Positions 18,315 to 27,819 of a DNA stretch of 64,000 nt are shown piece after piece. Position numbers and translations under genes: made by a program. Position 1 is the stretch's first letter. Every line of letters begins with the position of its first letter. The stretch is from NCBI RefSeq assembly GCF_001455205.1, contig NZ_CP013341.1, positions 682,001 through 746,000 on the forward strand. The letters are read 5' to 3'. The notes under the pieces are model-generated. The model was not told where the DNA came from. It saw only the letters and a list, made by a program, of their open reading frames with translations, and did no database searches. This stretch comes from Nitrosomonas ureae (lineage in GTDB: Bacteria; Pseudomonadota; Gammaproteobacteria; Burkholderiales; Nitrosomonadaceae).

Positions 18315-19631
18315 TTACGTTGTCATACGATATTGTTGCAACTTATATCGCAAGGTTCGCTCTGAAATACCTAACTTTTTAACGGCCAGTTTACGCGAAC
18401 CATTAACAGCTTCAAGTGTTTCCAGAATATGTTTTCGTTCGAGCGCCTTGATATCCTGAATCGATGATTCTGCAGTAATTTGATTTTTCTCATGCGCTGA
18501 AACCGTTTCCGGCAAATGGACATGTTCGATGTCAATTATGTTATCCATTGCCAGAATCATGGCGCGCTGTATGACATTCTCCAGTTCTCGAACATTGCCC
18601 GGCCAGAAATATCGGGTCAATTTTTTAATTGCTGGCTGAGTCATTCTACAAGATGGTTTTTTTTCCGAACCGATTGCCGCTGTTGCCAGTATACGCTGCG
18701 CTAGAGGCTCTATATCTAATGGTCGTTCGCGCAGCGATGGAATTTCAATAGGAAACACATTGAGCCGGTAATACAGATCTTCACGGAATCGGCCATTTTT
18801 TACCATTGCCATCATGTCACGGTTCGAGGTTGCCAAAACACGGATATCCAATTTGATTGTTTTATGCCCGCCTACTCTCTCCACTTCTCTTTCCTGCAAT
18901 ACGCGTAATAGTTTTGCTTGCAACTCCAAGGGCATTTCAGAAATCTCATCCAATAACAGTGTACCCCCTTGCGCTTGCTCAAATTTTCCGGGTTGAGCCT
19001 GTGCCGCACCTGTAAAAGAACCCTTTTCATATCCAAATAAAGTAGCTTCCAGAAGATTCTCCGGAATCGCCGCACAATTGATCGCTACAAAGGGTTTTGC
19101 GGAACGTACTGAATGTTGATGAATAAAACGCGCAATCACTTCCTTTCCACAGCCACTTTCACCTGTCAACATGACGGTCGCCGGTGATTGCGCAACGCGT
19201 TTGGCCAGTGACAATAATGATCGTGTGCGCGGATCTTTAGCCACCACTTTATCGTCCTGTTCGGACTCGGATAATGCGTGGCGTTTAATTTGGGCCAGCA
19301 GACTGTCCGGATCGAAAGGTTTCAGCAGATAATCGCAAGCCCCGATACGCATAGCGGCAACGGCTTTTTGGATATCTGCGTAAGCGGTCATTAACAATAC
19401 GGGTAATTCCGGATCAAATGCTTTGATTCTGGTTAACAATGTAAACCCATCAACAGGCTTCATTTGAACGTCGCTAACAACCATTCCTATCTGACGCGCT
19501 TGCAGCACTTGCATGGCATCATCTCCATTGCACGCGGCGGAGGTCTCATAGCCGCTCAAGTTCAGGGAAGTACAAACCGCTTCCAATAAATCCTGATCGT
19601 CTTCTACGACTAGAATAGGTAATGTTTTCAT
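18315..19631 (-). CDS. Sigma-54-dependent response regulator (FlrC/FleR-like)
   Basis: A 438-residue NtrC-type regulator. The receiver domain has the acidic pocket VVEDDQD, the phosphoacceptor Asp in VVSDVQMKPVDG and the Lys in LLKPFD. The AAA+ domain has Walker A GESGCGKE, the sigma-54 contact loop GSFTGA, and Walker B LLLDEISEM. The C-terminus has a Fis-type helix-turn-helix (SRKLAVKKLGISERTLRYKL). ATG 19631 is chosen because GGAG lies nine bases before it; an ATG five codons upstream is possible. Linked to a histidine kinase and flagellar genes, it most likely activates class III flagellar promoters, consistent with the sigma-54 site before fliK. Confidence 0.9.
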   Translation of the reverse strand: MKTLPILVVEDDQDLLEAVCTSLNLSGYETSAACNGDDAMQVLQARQIGMVVSDVQMKPVDGFTLLTRIKAFDPELPVLLMTAYADIQKAVAAMRIGACDYLLKPFDPDSLLAQIKRHALSESEQDDKVVAKDPRTRSLLSLAKRVAQSPATVMLTGESGCGKEVIARFIHQHSVRSAKPFVAINCAAIPENLLEATLFGYEKGSFTGAAQAQPGKFEQAQGGTLLLDEISEMPLELQAKLLRVLQEREVERVGGHKTIKLDIRVLATSNRDMMAMVKNGRFREDLYYRLNVFPIEIPSLRERPLDIEPLAQRILATAAIGSEKKPSCRMTQPAIKKLTRYFWPGNVRELENVIQRAMILAMDNIIDIEHVHLPETVSAHEKNQITAESSIQDIKALERKHILETLEAVNGSRKLAVKKLGISERTLRYKLQQYRMTT

Positions 19632-19635
19632 TGCT

Positions 19636-20826
19636 TTAATCTCCATTGCATCTGGGCAGGTGTATTACAAACTCAGTACCCCTCTCGATTGAAGAGTTGA
19701 TCTGTATACTGCCGCCCATAGACTGTATAACGCTTCTAGCAATGGCCAAACCCAAGCCAGTGCCTTCGGAACGAGTGGTAAAGAAAGGCTCAAACAGCCT
19801 TTCCTGCAGCATCGAATCAATACCTGGCCCGTTATCCAGGACACTGAAAACGATATTTGATTTTTCCAAGCGGATTGTGAAAGAAATCTGACTGCCCGCA
19901 GGCGATGCTTGAACTGCATTTTCCAGAAGATTAATCAATGCGCCGCACAAGGCCTGGCGATCTGTGATCAAAAATTCGTCCGCACTATAATCATTCACCG
20001 TAAATTGCAAATTATGTTGTTTCATCTGTGGCTCGATAACTTGTTGCAGCTCTGTTATTAAGCTACTAATGACAACCGTTTCAAGTTGGTTTGTCTCACC
20101 TTTTACAAAACGCAGCATATCTTTTGTTAAATGCTCCAGATGATGCAAGCGTTCGATCGTTTTTGCAGCAAGCTTTTTACGCTCGTTCGGGGCTAAGGCA
20201 TCGCCTCCCAAGTGATTGGCATAGATTAATGCGGTTGAAAGCGGGGTACGCAATTGATGTGCCAGATTCGCCGCCATTTCTCCCATGGCGGTTAACCGTT
20301 GATTTCGTCTGATTTGCTCCTGTACCGCATAAGCTTCAGTAATATCGTTGATTAACAGAATTCTTCTTCCGGCTGAATCGGTCGCGCTGCTCTCGATACG
20401 GATGCGTCGCTGCTCGGAGGTTTTTTGCAACTTAACGTACCATTCATTAACAAGCCCTGTCGATGTTAGCCGCTTCTGCAACACCTGTTGCCATGTCATA
20501 TCCAGCAAGGGGGCGCCGAGTATATGAATTGCCGCAGGATTGACTTGCTCGATGCATTCTTGCGCACTAAGAGAGACTACTCCGCCCGGTAAGGCATTTA
20601 ACAGAAGGCTTAATTGCTGAGACAAGTTTTCTTTCGCAGTGAGTTGTTTATGCAACTCACCATTTGCAAGCGCCAATTCCTGGGTCAACTCCGCGACTTG
20701 ATGCTGCAATTCCTGATAGACACCGGACAATTGCTCCGATGCCTCATTAAATGCGGCAAATGCAAGCTGTAGTTGCTGCGGATCCAATGGTACCGATTGC
20801 GTATCAATAGATTTTCTTGTTTGCAC
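19636..20826 (-). CDS. PAS-domain sensor histidine kinase (FlrB/FleS-like)
   Basis: A 396-residue cytoplasmic kinase without membrane segments. A coiled N-terminus leads to a PAS domain (about residues 75-170). The H-box NLAHQLRTPLSTALIY has its phospho-His near residue 188, and the HATPase domain carries LINLLENAVQASPAG, DNGPGID, FFTTRSEGTGLGLAIA. The lack of membrane spans and the coupling to an NtrC-type regulator match FlrB/FleS, the flagellar-checkpoint kinases. The start is GTG 20826, with no strong ribosome binding site, so it is tentative. It reaches the regulator gene directly. Confidence 0.88.
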   Translation of the reverse strand: MQTRKSIDTQSVPLDPQQLQLAFAAFNEASEQLSGVYQELQHQVAELTQELALANGELHKQLTAKENLSQQLSLLLNALPGGVVSLSAQECIEQVNPAAIHILGAPLLDMTWQQVLQKRLTSTGLVNEWYVKLQKTSEQRRIRIESSATDSAGRRILLINDITEAYAVQEQIRRNQRLTAMGEMAANLAHQLRTPLSTALIYANHLGGDALAPNERKKLAAKTIERLHHLEHLTKDMLRFVKGETNQLETVVISSLITELQQVIEPQMKQHNLQFTVNDYSADEFLITDRQALCGALINLLENAVQASPAGSQISFTIRLEKSNIVFSVLDNGPGIDSMLQERLFEPFFTTRSEGTGLGLAIARSVIQSMGGSIQINSSIERGTEFVIHLPRCNGD

Positions 20827-21165
20827 TGATTTGGATTAGCCATTAGTGGAAATTGCCGGTAGCTTAACATTGTTACCAGCCTTGACAATGATACGAATAG
20901 GGCAGGCAAACCTATTCTTTTTAAGCGATCAGATTTTGCGAATTTATCGATAATCATCACACTAATAAAAATCTATTCGGAACTTACGTAATCTGGATAT
21001 CAATACAATAAATATTTTTATGGAATCATGAATGCCGAAATATATTACTTGTTAAATAAGCACCCAATAACATCAGTTTCTTGCAAACATAAGATAAGTA
21101 ATTTTCTTGAAAAAATATCACTCACATTGAAAAGTGAACCGGAAATATAAGTAGGAGAATAGTAC
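20827..21165. other. Divergent control region between kinase and fliF
   Basis: About 340 AT-rich bases separating the minus-strand kinase/regulator/fliE genes from the plus-strand fliF operon. Apart from the sigma-54-like site at 21021-21036 and an AGGAG ribosome binding site for fliF at about 21152, nothing else was recognised. No GG-N10-GC pair was found pointing toward the kinase. Confidence 0.45.
21021..21036 (+). promoter_or_regulatory. Candidate sigma-54 promoter for fliFGHIJ
   Basis: TGGAATCATGAATGCC has GG and GC exactly 10 bases apart, as required for -24/-12 promoters, and partial agreement with TGGCACG-N4-TTGC. It is about 130 bases before the fliF start. The flanking matches are weaker than at fliK, so confidence is limited. 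Confidence 0.4.
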
Positions 21166-22881
21166 GTGGCAACAGTACCTAGTGAATCCAATGCAGCAAG
21201 CCCCGCTCCAACCAATAGACTGGAACACCTCAGTGCGTTGTCCAATCAAAAAAAACTTGGATTGATCACTTCTGCAGCCGCAGTTATTGCTTTATTAGTA
21301 GGCGCTTTGATGTGGAGCCAGGCCCCGGAATACCGTGCCCTTTATAATAATTTATCGGATCATGATGGTGCAGCCATTATCAGCGCATTGCAGCAAATGA
21401 ACGTGCCGTACACATTTTCAGAAAGCGGAGGCACGATTCTGATTCCTGAGAAACAGGTTCATGAAGTCCGCCTGAAACTGGCAGGCCAGGGGCTACCTAA
21501 AGGAGGACTGGTTGGATTTGAATTAATGGAAAATCAGAAATTTGGCTCCAGTCAATTTCTTGAGCAAGTCAATTATCAGCGTGCGCTAGAAGGCGAATTG
21601 GCGCGCTCGGTTCAATCACTGTCGGCAGTGCAAAGTGCGCGCGTACATTTAGCTATAGCTAAGCCCTCCGTTTTTTCCAGAGAAAAACAACAACCGAGCG
21701 TTTCTGTATTGCTTAATTTATATCCTGGCCGTGTATTGAGTATTGAACAGGTCAGTGCGATCGTACATTTGATGTCCAGCAGTGTTCCCAATCTGCCAGT
21801 AAAGAATGTGACTGTTATAGATCAAAATGGAAATTTGCTAAGTTCCCAAAACGACAAAAAAGAAGATTCCCGATTTGATGCCAAACAATTAGCGTATATA
21901 CAGGAGCTTGAAGAAAACTATATCCGGCGTATTGAAACCATATTAACCCCCATTACCGGAGCCCCTAATGTTCGCGCGCAGGTAACGGCTGATGTCGATT
22001 TTTCCCGTATCGAACGTGCGGAAGAAACATACCGTCCCAATAACACAGAGGCGGATCGTGCCTCGATTCGCAGTCAGCAAACCCATGAATCTACGTCTAT
22101 AGGCTCAAAATTCGATGGAGGAATCCCTGGAGCACTGACAAACCGGCCGCCAGAACCTGCGATTGCACCCATTGAAGCGGGCGGGAAAAAACCTGCCGGG
22201 GATAAAGCTGATGGTGATGAAGAGGAAACGGATAGCACTCCCCCGCTACCTACCGACAAAAAGAAAGAATCAACAATTAACTATGAAGTAGATAAAACCG
22301 TTCAGCACACCCAACAATCGACCGGAAATATCAAACGACTATCCGCCGCAGTGGTGGTCAATTACCGCAAGAAAGTAGATGAAAACGGGGCAATTACTTA
22401 TGAACCATTAAGCGCCGAAGAAATTAAAGAAATTAATAATCTCGTACGAGAAGCGATGGGCTATAACGAGAAACGGGGAGATTCGCTCACGGTTACTAAT
22501 GGTTTATTCACGGGCGAAACTGCAACAGCCCTGGAAGTCCCGTTCTGGAAAGATCCCGATGTCATCATGCTGGCAAAGGATTTTGCAAAACAGCTATTAA
22601 TCATAGGCGTTGTCTTATTTTTCCTGTTAAAAATTCTGCGACCATTTCTCAAGAGTCTGGCGCCACCGCCACCGGTCCCGGCCTTAACCGATAATACAAC
22701 GCAGGTTGCTGCGGATGGAACTGCGCTGGAACAATTACCGGGGCAAACGGATGGAACTGCGATGCAGGCGATTCAGAAATCGATGTTTGATGAGAATCTC
22801 AAGCGTGCTAAACAATTGGCCATGGATGAGCCAGCCATAGTCGCTAACGTTGTTAAGGATTGGATAGTTAAAAATGGATGA
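21166..22881 (+). CDS. fliF: Flagellar MS-ring protein FliF
   Basis: A 571-residue membrane protein that forms the MS-ring, the base on which the rotor and export gate assemble. It has a first membrane span at about residues 34-52, ring-building motifs in the periplasm (FELMENQKFGSSQFLEQVNY, QRALEGELARSVQSL), an acidic variable loop around residues 330-365, a second span near 470-490 (LLIIGVVLFFLLKIL), and a C-terminal tail that binds FliG. GTG 21166 is chosen because AGGAG precedes it. It overlaps fliG by eight bases. Confidence 0.97.
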   Translation: MATVPSESNAASPAPTNRLEHLSALSNQKKLGLITSAAAVIALLVGALMWSQAPEYRALYNNLSDHDGAAIISALQQMNVPYTFSESGGTILIPEKQVHEVRLKLAGQGLPKGGLVGFELMENQKFGSSQFLEQVNYQRALEGELARSVQSLSAVQSARVHLAIAKPSVFSREKQQPSVSVLLNLYPGRVLSIEQVSAIVHLMSSSVPNLPVKNVTVIDQNGNLLSSQNDKKEDSRFDAKQLAYIQELEENYIRRIETILTPITGAPNVRAQVTADVDFSRIERAEETYRPNNTEADRASIRSQQTHESTSIGSKFDGGIPGALTNRPPEPAIAPIEAGGKKPAGDKADGDEEETDSTPPLPTDKKKESTINYEVDKTVQHTQQSTGNIKRLSAAVVVNYRKKVDENGAITYEPLSAEEIKEINNLVREAMGYNEKRGDSLTVTNGLFTGETATALEVPFWKDPDVIMLAKDFAKQLLIIGVVLFFLLKILRPFLKSLAPPPPVPALTDNTTQVAADGTALEQLPGQTDGTAMQAIQKSMFDENLKRAKQLAMDEPAIVANVVKDWIVKNG

Positions 22882-23869
22882 TGAAGGACTCAAGAAAAGT
22901 GCCATTCTGCTGATGACCTTGGGTGAACAGGAAGCGGCATCGGTCATTAAATTACTGGGCCCGAAAGAAGTGCAAAGACTGGGTGAAACCATGTCCACAC
23001 TGCAGAATATTACGCGGTCAGAAATTGAAAACATCGTATCCGAGTTTTGTGATGAAGCTGAAGGCAGAACTACCTTAGGGCAAAATTCGTCAGATTATAT
23101 TCGTAAAGTTTTAACCAGCGCACTGGGTGACGAAAAAGCAGCCAATCTTATCGATCGCATTCTACAAGGCGGAGATACCAGCGGTATTGAAGGACTGAAA
23201 TGGATGGACGCAGTATCAGCGGCTGAGATGATTAAGAACGAGCATCCGCAAATTATTGCGACTATCCTCGTCCATCTGGAGCGCGATCAAGCTTGTGAAA
23301 TTTTAAGTCTGTTTACCGAGCGCTTGCGCAACGATACGTTACTACGCATAGCCACGCTCGATAGTATTCAGCCCGATGCGTTACGTGAACTCAACGATGT
23401 ATTAACTAAATTGCTATCCGGCAGCGCCAATGTCCGCAAAGCAGCTATGGGCGGAGTCCGCGCGGCTGCCGAAATTCTCAATTTCGCTCCATCGGCTCAT
23501 GAAGCCAGCGTTATTGAAAACATCAAGCAGTACGATGAAGAACTAGCACAAAAAATCATGGATGAAATGTTTGTATTTGATAACCTGATTGACATTGATG
23601 ATCAGGGCATTCAACTACTACTCAGAGAAGTTCAATCGGATTCTTTGATAATTGCGTTGAAAGGAGCGCAGGAAGAATTGCGCAAGAAAATTTTCAAAAA
23701 TATGTCGCAACGCGCTGCTGAAGCTCTTCGTGAAGACCTTGAAAGTAAGGGTCCAGTACGTATTTCCGAAGTTGAAACCGAACAAAAGGAAATTCTTAAG
23801 ATTGTGCGTCAATTGGCGGACGATGGACAAATTGTTTTGGGTGGAAAGGGTGATGATGGTTTTATCTAG
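22874..23869 (+). CDS. fliG: Flagellar motor switch protein FliG
   Basis: A 331-residue C-ring protein that couples the MS-ring to the stator. It carries the N-terminal FliF-binding domain (GLKKSAILLMTLGEQEAASV), the middle domain with the EHPQ motif (NEHPQIIATILVHL), and the C-terminal torque helix with charged residues (FDNLIDIDDQGIQLLLREV; LALKGA-type IALKGAQEELRKKIF). Length equals that of proteobacterial FliG. No anomalies. Confidence 0.97.
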   Translation: MDDEGLKKSAILLMTLGEQEAASVIKLLGPKEVQRLGETMSTLQNITRSEIENIVSEFCDEAEGRTTLGQNSSDYIRKVLTSALGDEKAANLIDRILQGGDTSGIEGLKWMDAVSAAEMIKNEHPQIIATILVHLERDQACEILSLFTERLRNDTLLRIATLDSIQPDALRELNDVLTKLLSGSANVRKAAMGGVRAAAEILNFAPSAHEASVIENIKQYDEELAQKIMDEMFVFDNLIDIDDQGIQLLLREVQSDSLIIALKGAQEELRKKIFKNMSQRAAEALREDLESKGPVRISEVETEQKEILKIVRQLADDGQIVLGGKGDDGFI

Positions 23870-23947
23870 CCGGCAGTGTTTCCATCAAATTATCTCAATT
23901 AATGACAATAGCTTCTTACTATTTAGTTCAAAACTTAAGGCGTACCG

Positions 23948-24658
23948 ATGATAACCAATAATTTTGTTCCCAAAGCGGAGCTCAACACTTATCAACGCTG
24001 GGAAATGGATTCTTTGGAAGACTCTGATTTATTGACAGAACCACAGAAAAATGAAAATCATCACCTAGAAGAAGATACTGCTGAACAGGAAACGATCGCC
24101 CTACCAAATGAGGAAGAAATTGCTGCCGTCTATCAGCATGCTCAAGAAACAGGCTATGCAGCGGGACTTCAACAAGGCCACGCAGCCGGATATGCAGAAG
24201 GTAGAAAAGCGGCGGAAATGGAAGTGAAGGGCGAAGTGGCACACATTCAATCACTACTCACACAGTTGTCTCAGGATCTTCAATATATGGATCAACAGGT
24301 TGCGGACAGCTTGCTGGATTTATCGCTTACACTTGCACGGAAGCTAGTGACGACAGCATTAAGGATAAAACCTGAATTGATCATACCCATCGTGCAAGAA
24401 GCTATTCGTAATTTGTCGCATTCAATGCAACATCCACGCCTTTATTTACACCCTGAAGATGCCAAACTTGTTGCCGCACACCTGCAGGTGCAAGTGGAGC
24501 AGGACAACTGGTGCATCCGTGAAGATGAAAAACTATCTCGGGGTAGTTGCCGTATTGAAGCGGATGGCAGCGAAATCGACGGCAGTATGGAAATTCGTTG
24601 GCACAGAGCCCTATCGACTATTGGTCACGATAACAAATGGCTTGAAATGGAAGACTAG
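23948..24658 (+). CDS. fliH: Flagellar assembly protein FliH
   Basis: A 236-residue negative regulator and stator of the FliI ATPase. It has an acidic N-terminal segment and a GxxxG-rich helix (ETGYAAGLQQGHAAGYAEGR), the hallmark of FliH, before the C-terminal domain that binds FliI. The start is ATG 23948. Its stop is one base from the fliI ATG, so the two are coupled. A gap of 78 bases separates it from fliG. Confidence 0.93.
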   Translation: MITNNFVPKAELNTYQRWEMDSLEDSDLLTEPQKNENHHLEEDTAEQETIALPNEEEIAAVYQHAQETGYAAGLQQGHAAGYAEGRKAAEMEVKGEVAHIQSLLTQLSQDLQYMDQQVADSLLDLSLTLARKLVTTALRIKPELIIPIVQEAIRNLSHSMQHPRLYLHPEDAKLVAAHLQVQVEQDNWCIREDEKLSRGSCRIEADGSEIDGSMEIRWHRALSTIGHDNKWLEMED

Positions 24659-24659
24659 A

Positions 24660-26060
24660 ATGTCACGACATGAACAATGGAGCAGTTTTCTAAGAAATTG
24701 CACGCAAGTAATTAATCCCGCCAATTCTTTCTTACTCAGCGGAACAGTAACTAAGGTTACGGGATTGGTCATGGAAGCAGTCGGTCTCAGGTTGGCAGTT
24801 GGAAGCAGTTGTACCGTTTTCTTAGCGAACGGGCAAAACGTCTCGGCTGAAGTAGTAGGGTTCTCGGGAGAACGTTTATTTTTGATGCCATCAAGTGATG
24901 TTTATGGATTGTCACCCGGAGCCAGAGTGTTTCCCTCCGAAGTTCTCAACGAGCCTCCTCGCATCGGTAATTTTCAACCTCCCCGAAGACGCGCTGCAGA
25001 TCGTGCAAAGCATGTAATCGTTGGGCCGGAGTTGCTGGGGCGGGTACTAAATGGTGTGGGCGAACCGCTCGATCGACTTGGACCAACCCATGCGGAGCAT
25101 AGCGTCCCGCTCTACAGTCGTCCTTTTAATCCATTGGAACGCACTCCTGTCAGTGAACCGCTTGATGTTGGGGTAAGAGCCATTAACACGCTGCTTACTG
25201 TCGGTAGAGGGCAGCGCATGGGTTTATTTGCGGGAAGCGGGGTGGGAAAAAGCGTTTTACTGGGAATGATGGCGCGTTACACCACTGCCGATGTGATTGT
25301 CGTCGGTTTAATCGGGGAACGGGGGCGCGAGGTTAAGGAATTTATTGAAAATATTCTCGGCAAAGATGGGCTCGCACGCTCAGTGGTTGTTGCCGCACCG
25401 GCGGATACATCGCCATTATTACGCTTACAAGGCGCTGCTTATGCAACAGCCATTGCCGAATATTTCCGGGATAGCGGCAAGCATGTATTGCTCATTATGG
25501 ACTCATTGACCCGTTATGCTATGGCACAAAGAGAAATATCATTGGCTATCGGTGAACCCCCTGCCACTAAGGGCTATCCGCCCTCGGTATTTGCGAAATT
25601 ACCCCAGTTAGTGGAACGCGCCGGTAACGGCAATCAAGCTGGCGGTTCAATTACAGCCTTTTATACTGTGTTGGCAGAAGGAGACGATCAGAATGATCCG
25701 ATCGTGGATAGTGCCCGCGCTATTCTTGATGGACATATTGTTTTATCACGAAGATTGGCGGAAGCAGGACATTATCCAGCAATCGATATTGAGGCCTCGA
25801 TTAGTCGCGTGATGACCAGCGTGGTGCCGCAGAAACAAATCGATATGGCGCGGCAATTTAAAAGCCTGTATGCACGCTATCAGCGCAGTCATGATTTGAT
25901 CAGTGTCGGCGCGTATGTCGCTGGCACGGACCCAGAGCTTGATCGAGCCATCAGGCTTTACCCGTCATTTGAAAAATTTTTACATCAGACCATGTCGCAA
26001 TACGAGAATTTTGCCGATAGCCTTGTGAAACTCACGAAATTATTTGAAATTGAAAGATAG
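24660..26060 (+). CDS. fliI: Flagellum-specific ATPase FliI
   Basis: A 466-residue export ATPase related to the F1 beta subunit. Walker A is in FAGSGVGKSVLLG near residue 193, Walker B in VLLIMDSLTRYAMAQREI, with the family sequence GEPPATKGYPPSVFAKLPQL. The ATG at 24660 follows the fliH stop by one base; the frame is open further upstream inside fliH, but that extension is not FliI-like. The length agrees with typical FliI of about 450-470 residues. Confidence 0.96.
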   Translation: MSRHEQWSSFLRNCTQVINPANSFLLSGTVTKVTGLVMEAVGLRLAVGSSCTVFLANGQNVSAEVVGFSGERLFLMPSSDVYGLSPGARVFPSEVLNEPPRIGNFQPPRRRAADRAKHVIVGPELLGRVLNGVGEPLDRLGPTHAEHSVPLYSRPFNPLERTPVSEPLDVGVRAINTLLTVGRGQRMGLFAGSGVGKSVLLGMMARYTTADVIVVGLIGERGREVKEFIENILGKDGLARSVVVAAPADTSPLLRLQGAAYATAIAEYFRDSGKHVLLIMDSLTRYAMAQREISLAIGEPPATKGYPPSVFAKLPQLVERAGNGNQAGGSITAFYTVLAEGDDQNDPIVDSARAILDGHIVLSRRLAEAGHYPAIDIEASISRVMTSVVPQKQIDMARQFKSLYARYQRSHDLISVGAYVAGTDPELDRAIRLYPSFEKFLHQTMSQYENFADSLVKLTKLFEIER

Positions 26061-26089
26061 AAAATACGGCACCCAAGGAAAGCCTTCTT

Positions 26090-26548
26090 ATGTCAACAAA
26101 GTCATCACTAAAGATTCTTCTGGATTTAGCGCAACAGAAAACAGATGCTTTAGCAAGAAAATTGGGTAAGCTAAATACCCAACAGCAAGAGGCAGAAAAA
26201 AAATTAAATCTGCTGTTGCAGTATCGTCATAGTTATCAATCTTATATGCAGGATTCAACAAGAACCGGACTCGATCATATCGAGTGGCTCAATTTTATGG
26301 CCTTCATGAACAAGCTTGATGCGGCAATAACAGAACAGCGTCAGGCCGTACTATTTGCCCAAAACAAAAAGATTGCCGGAGGTGATGAGTTTCTATCCAG
26401 CCAACAAAAATTAAAATCCTACGATACGTTATCGCAACGAAAAAGAAGTGCGGAAGATTTAATACAAGCAAAGAACGAACAGAAAATACAGGATGAATTT
26501 ACCTCAAACTCCTTTTATCGCAATTCATCTCCACCCAAAAATGGTTAA
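26090..26548 (+). CDS. fliJ: Flagellar export chaperone FliJ
   Basis: A 152-residue, highly charged, nearly all-helical protein that forms an antiparallel coiled coil. It sits in the FliI hexamer like the gamma subunit in F1 and links to FlhA. The conserved pattern (LLDLAQQKTDALARKLGKL; YRHSYQSYMQ) and its place after fliI support the call. A hairpin and the sigma-54 promoter of fliK follow within 25 bases of its stop. Confidence 0.88.
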   Translation: MSTKSSLKILLDLAQQKTDALARKLGKLNTQQQEAEKKLNLLLQYRHSYQSYMQDSTRTGLDHIEWLNFMAFMNKLDAAITEQRQAVLFAQNKKIAGGDEFLSSQQKLKSYDTLSQRKRSAEDLIQAKNEQKIQDEFTSNSFYRNSSPPKNG

Positions 26549-26554
26549 CCGCAT

Positions 26555-26573
26555 CCAGTGCTTATTACACTGG
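26555..26573 (+). repeat. Perfect 6-bp inverted repeat overlapping the fliK -24 box
   Basis: CCAGTG (26555-26560) and CACTGG (26568-26573) flank a seven-base loop, and the last GG is also the -24 GG of the sigma-54 site. No T-run follows directly, so it is a poor terminator for fliJ. It could be a protein-binding dyad or coincidental. Confidence 0.4.
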
Positions 26574-26586
26574 TATGAATATTGCT
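26571..26586 (+). promoter_or_regulatory. Sigma-54 (-24/-12) promoter of fliK
   Basis: TGGTATGAATATTGCT matches TGGCACG-N4-TTGCW at every conserved base except two C-to-T changes, with GG and GC 10 bases apart. Transcription would begin about 12 bases after the GC, roughly 30 bases before the fliK ATG. The FlrC-like activator encoded at 18315-19631 is the expected partner. Confidence 0.7.
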
Positions 26587-26628
26587 TTTTGATTGGTAGC
26601 ATTATTAATCGTATGAGACCAGAAACTT

Positions 26629-27819
26629 ATGTTAAACCTATCTGTTGCACCGCAAATTAACGCTTCAGCTGAAAATAATATTGCAATAACGAGCAATTCG
26701 AATCCATCAGGAAAGAATGAATCCGACGGTGAAGAGTTTGGAAAAGTCTTGCAGCGTGAAGTCTCCGAAGCAGAAAACAAGCATGAGAAAAACGATACGC
26801 CCACTACCAGTGAACGCTCCGATAATCCAGTATCCCTGGAAGAAAATAATAATAATAACGATAACAATACCATCTTAACCGTGCCTGAACCGGTAACTGC
26901 GGGTGATACGGTTAGCTTTATTCATACTCTGCTGAATAATTCGACACATCCAGCCAACCTTAATCACTCACAACTTCCAGTGGATTCAATATTCGATCAC
27001 CCTACAAAGACTGTACTGCCGAATATGCCACAAGTATCAGATACGATGTTTTCGAATTCATTGATTCCCCAGGAGGGTAAACAGACTCTGAGTGTTATGG
27101 TTCCAACTGCGAATCCAATGTTTCAGCAAAAACTGGCACAACATAATTTAATGGCGAATGATTATTTTTCGCTGCCCAATAATATCTGGCAATCATTGAG
27201 TGCGGAAAATTCTGCCGTTGACGGCAATTTATTGCCATTCTCTTCAGAAATGAGCTTAATCACTCAGAGTGCTGCGCAAGAATCGATATTTTCCACACAA
27301 AACGAATCATTTACCTCACAATCTCTTTCATCACAATCACTTGGCCTAAGCAGTACTGGTGCGGTAAACACTGCACCGCAGGATATTCATGTTGATCTTC
27401 CAATAAATCAGCCAAAATGGGGAAGTGAATTCGCTCAGAAAGTAGTTTGGTTGACTTCTCAGCAAAATCAAGTGGCTGAGATTCATCTGAATCCAGCGCA
27501 TTTGGGTCCTGTTGAAGTGATGTTGACCATCACGCAGGATCAGGCAACCGCCCAATTTGTATCCCCGCACTTAGCGGTACGCGAAGCTATCCAGGAAGCC
27601 TTGCCAAGACTAAGAGAGATGATGGCTGATAACGGCATCCAACTAGGTAATGTCATGGTCGGCGCTGATTCATTCCAACAAGAAAACAAACAACAACAGA
27701 GCTATCAATCCGAAAAAAATGCAACTAACATACCTGGCCAGGAAGCAGAAACCGGCAAACATATTGAAACAGTTACTATGCCGGGGAGGCATCTTGGCAT
27801 GGTCAATACTTATGCGTAA
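26629..27819 (+). CDS. fliK: Flagellar hook-length control protein FliK
   Basis: A 396-residue ruler protein exported through the flagellar apparatus that sets hook length and triggers the switch to filament export. The N-terminal two thirds are low-complexity and rich in S, N, Q and T, as is usual. The conserved C-terminal Flg_hook domain is visible at about residues 265-350 (VAEIHLNPAHLGPVEVMLTI, LPRLREMMADNGIQLGNVMV). It starts at ATG 26629 behind its own sigma-54 promoter. Confidence 0.93.
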   Translation: MLNLSVAPQINASAENNIAITSNSNPSGKNESDGEEFGKVLQREVSEAENKHEKNDTPTTSERSDNPVSLEENNNNNDNNTILTVPEPVTAGDTVSFIHTLLNNSTHPANLNHSQLPVDSIFDHPTKTVLPNMPQVSDTMFSNSLIPQEGKQTLSVMVPTANPMFQQKLAQHNLMANDYFSLPNNIWQSLSAENSAVDGNLLPFSSEMSLITQSAAQESIFSTQNESFTSQSLSSQSLGLSSTGAVNTAPQDIHVDLPINQPKWGSEFAQKVVWLTSQQNQVAEIHLNPAHLGPVEVMLTITQDQATAQFVSPHLAVREAIQEALPRLREMMADNGIQLGNVMVGADSFQQENKQQQSYQSEKNATNIPGQEAETGKHIETVTMPGRHLGMVNTYA

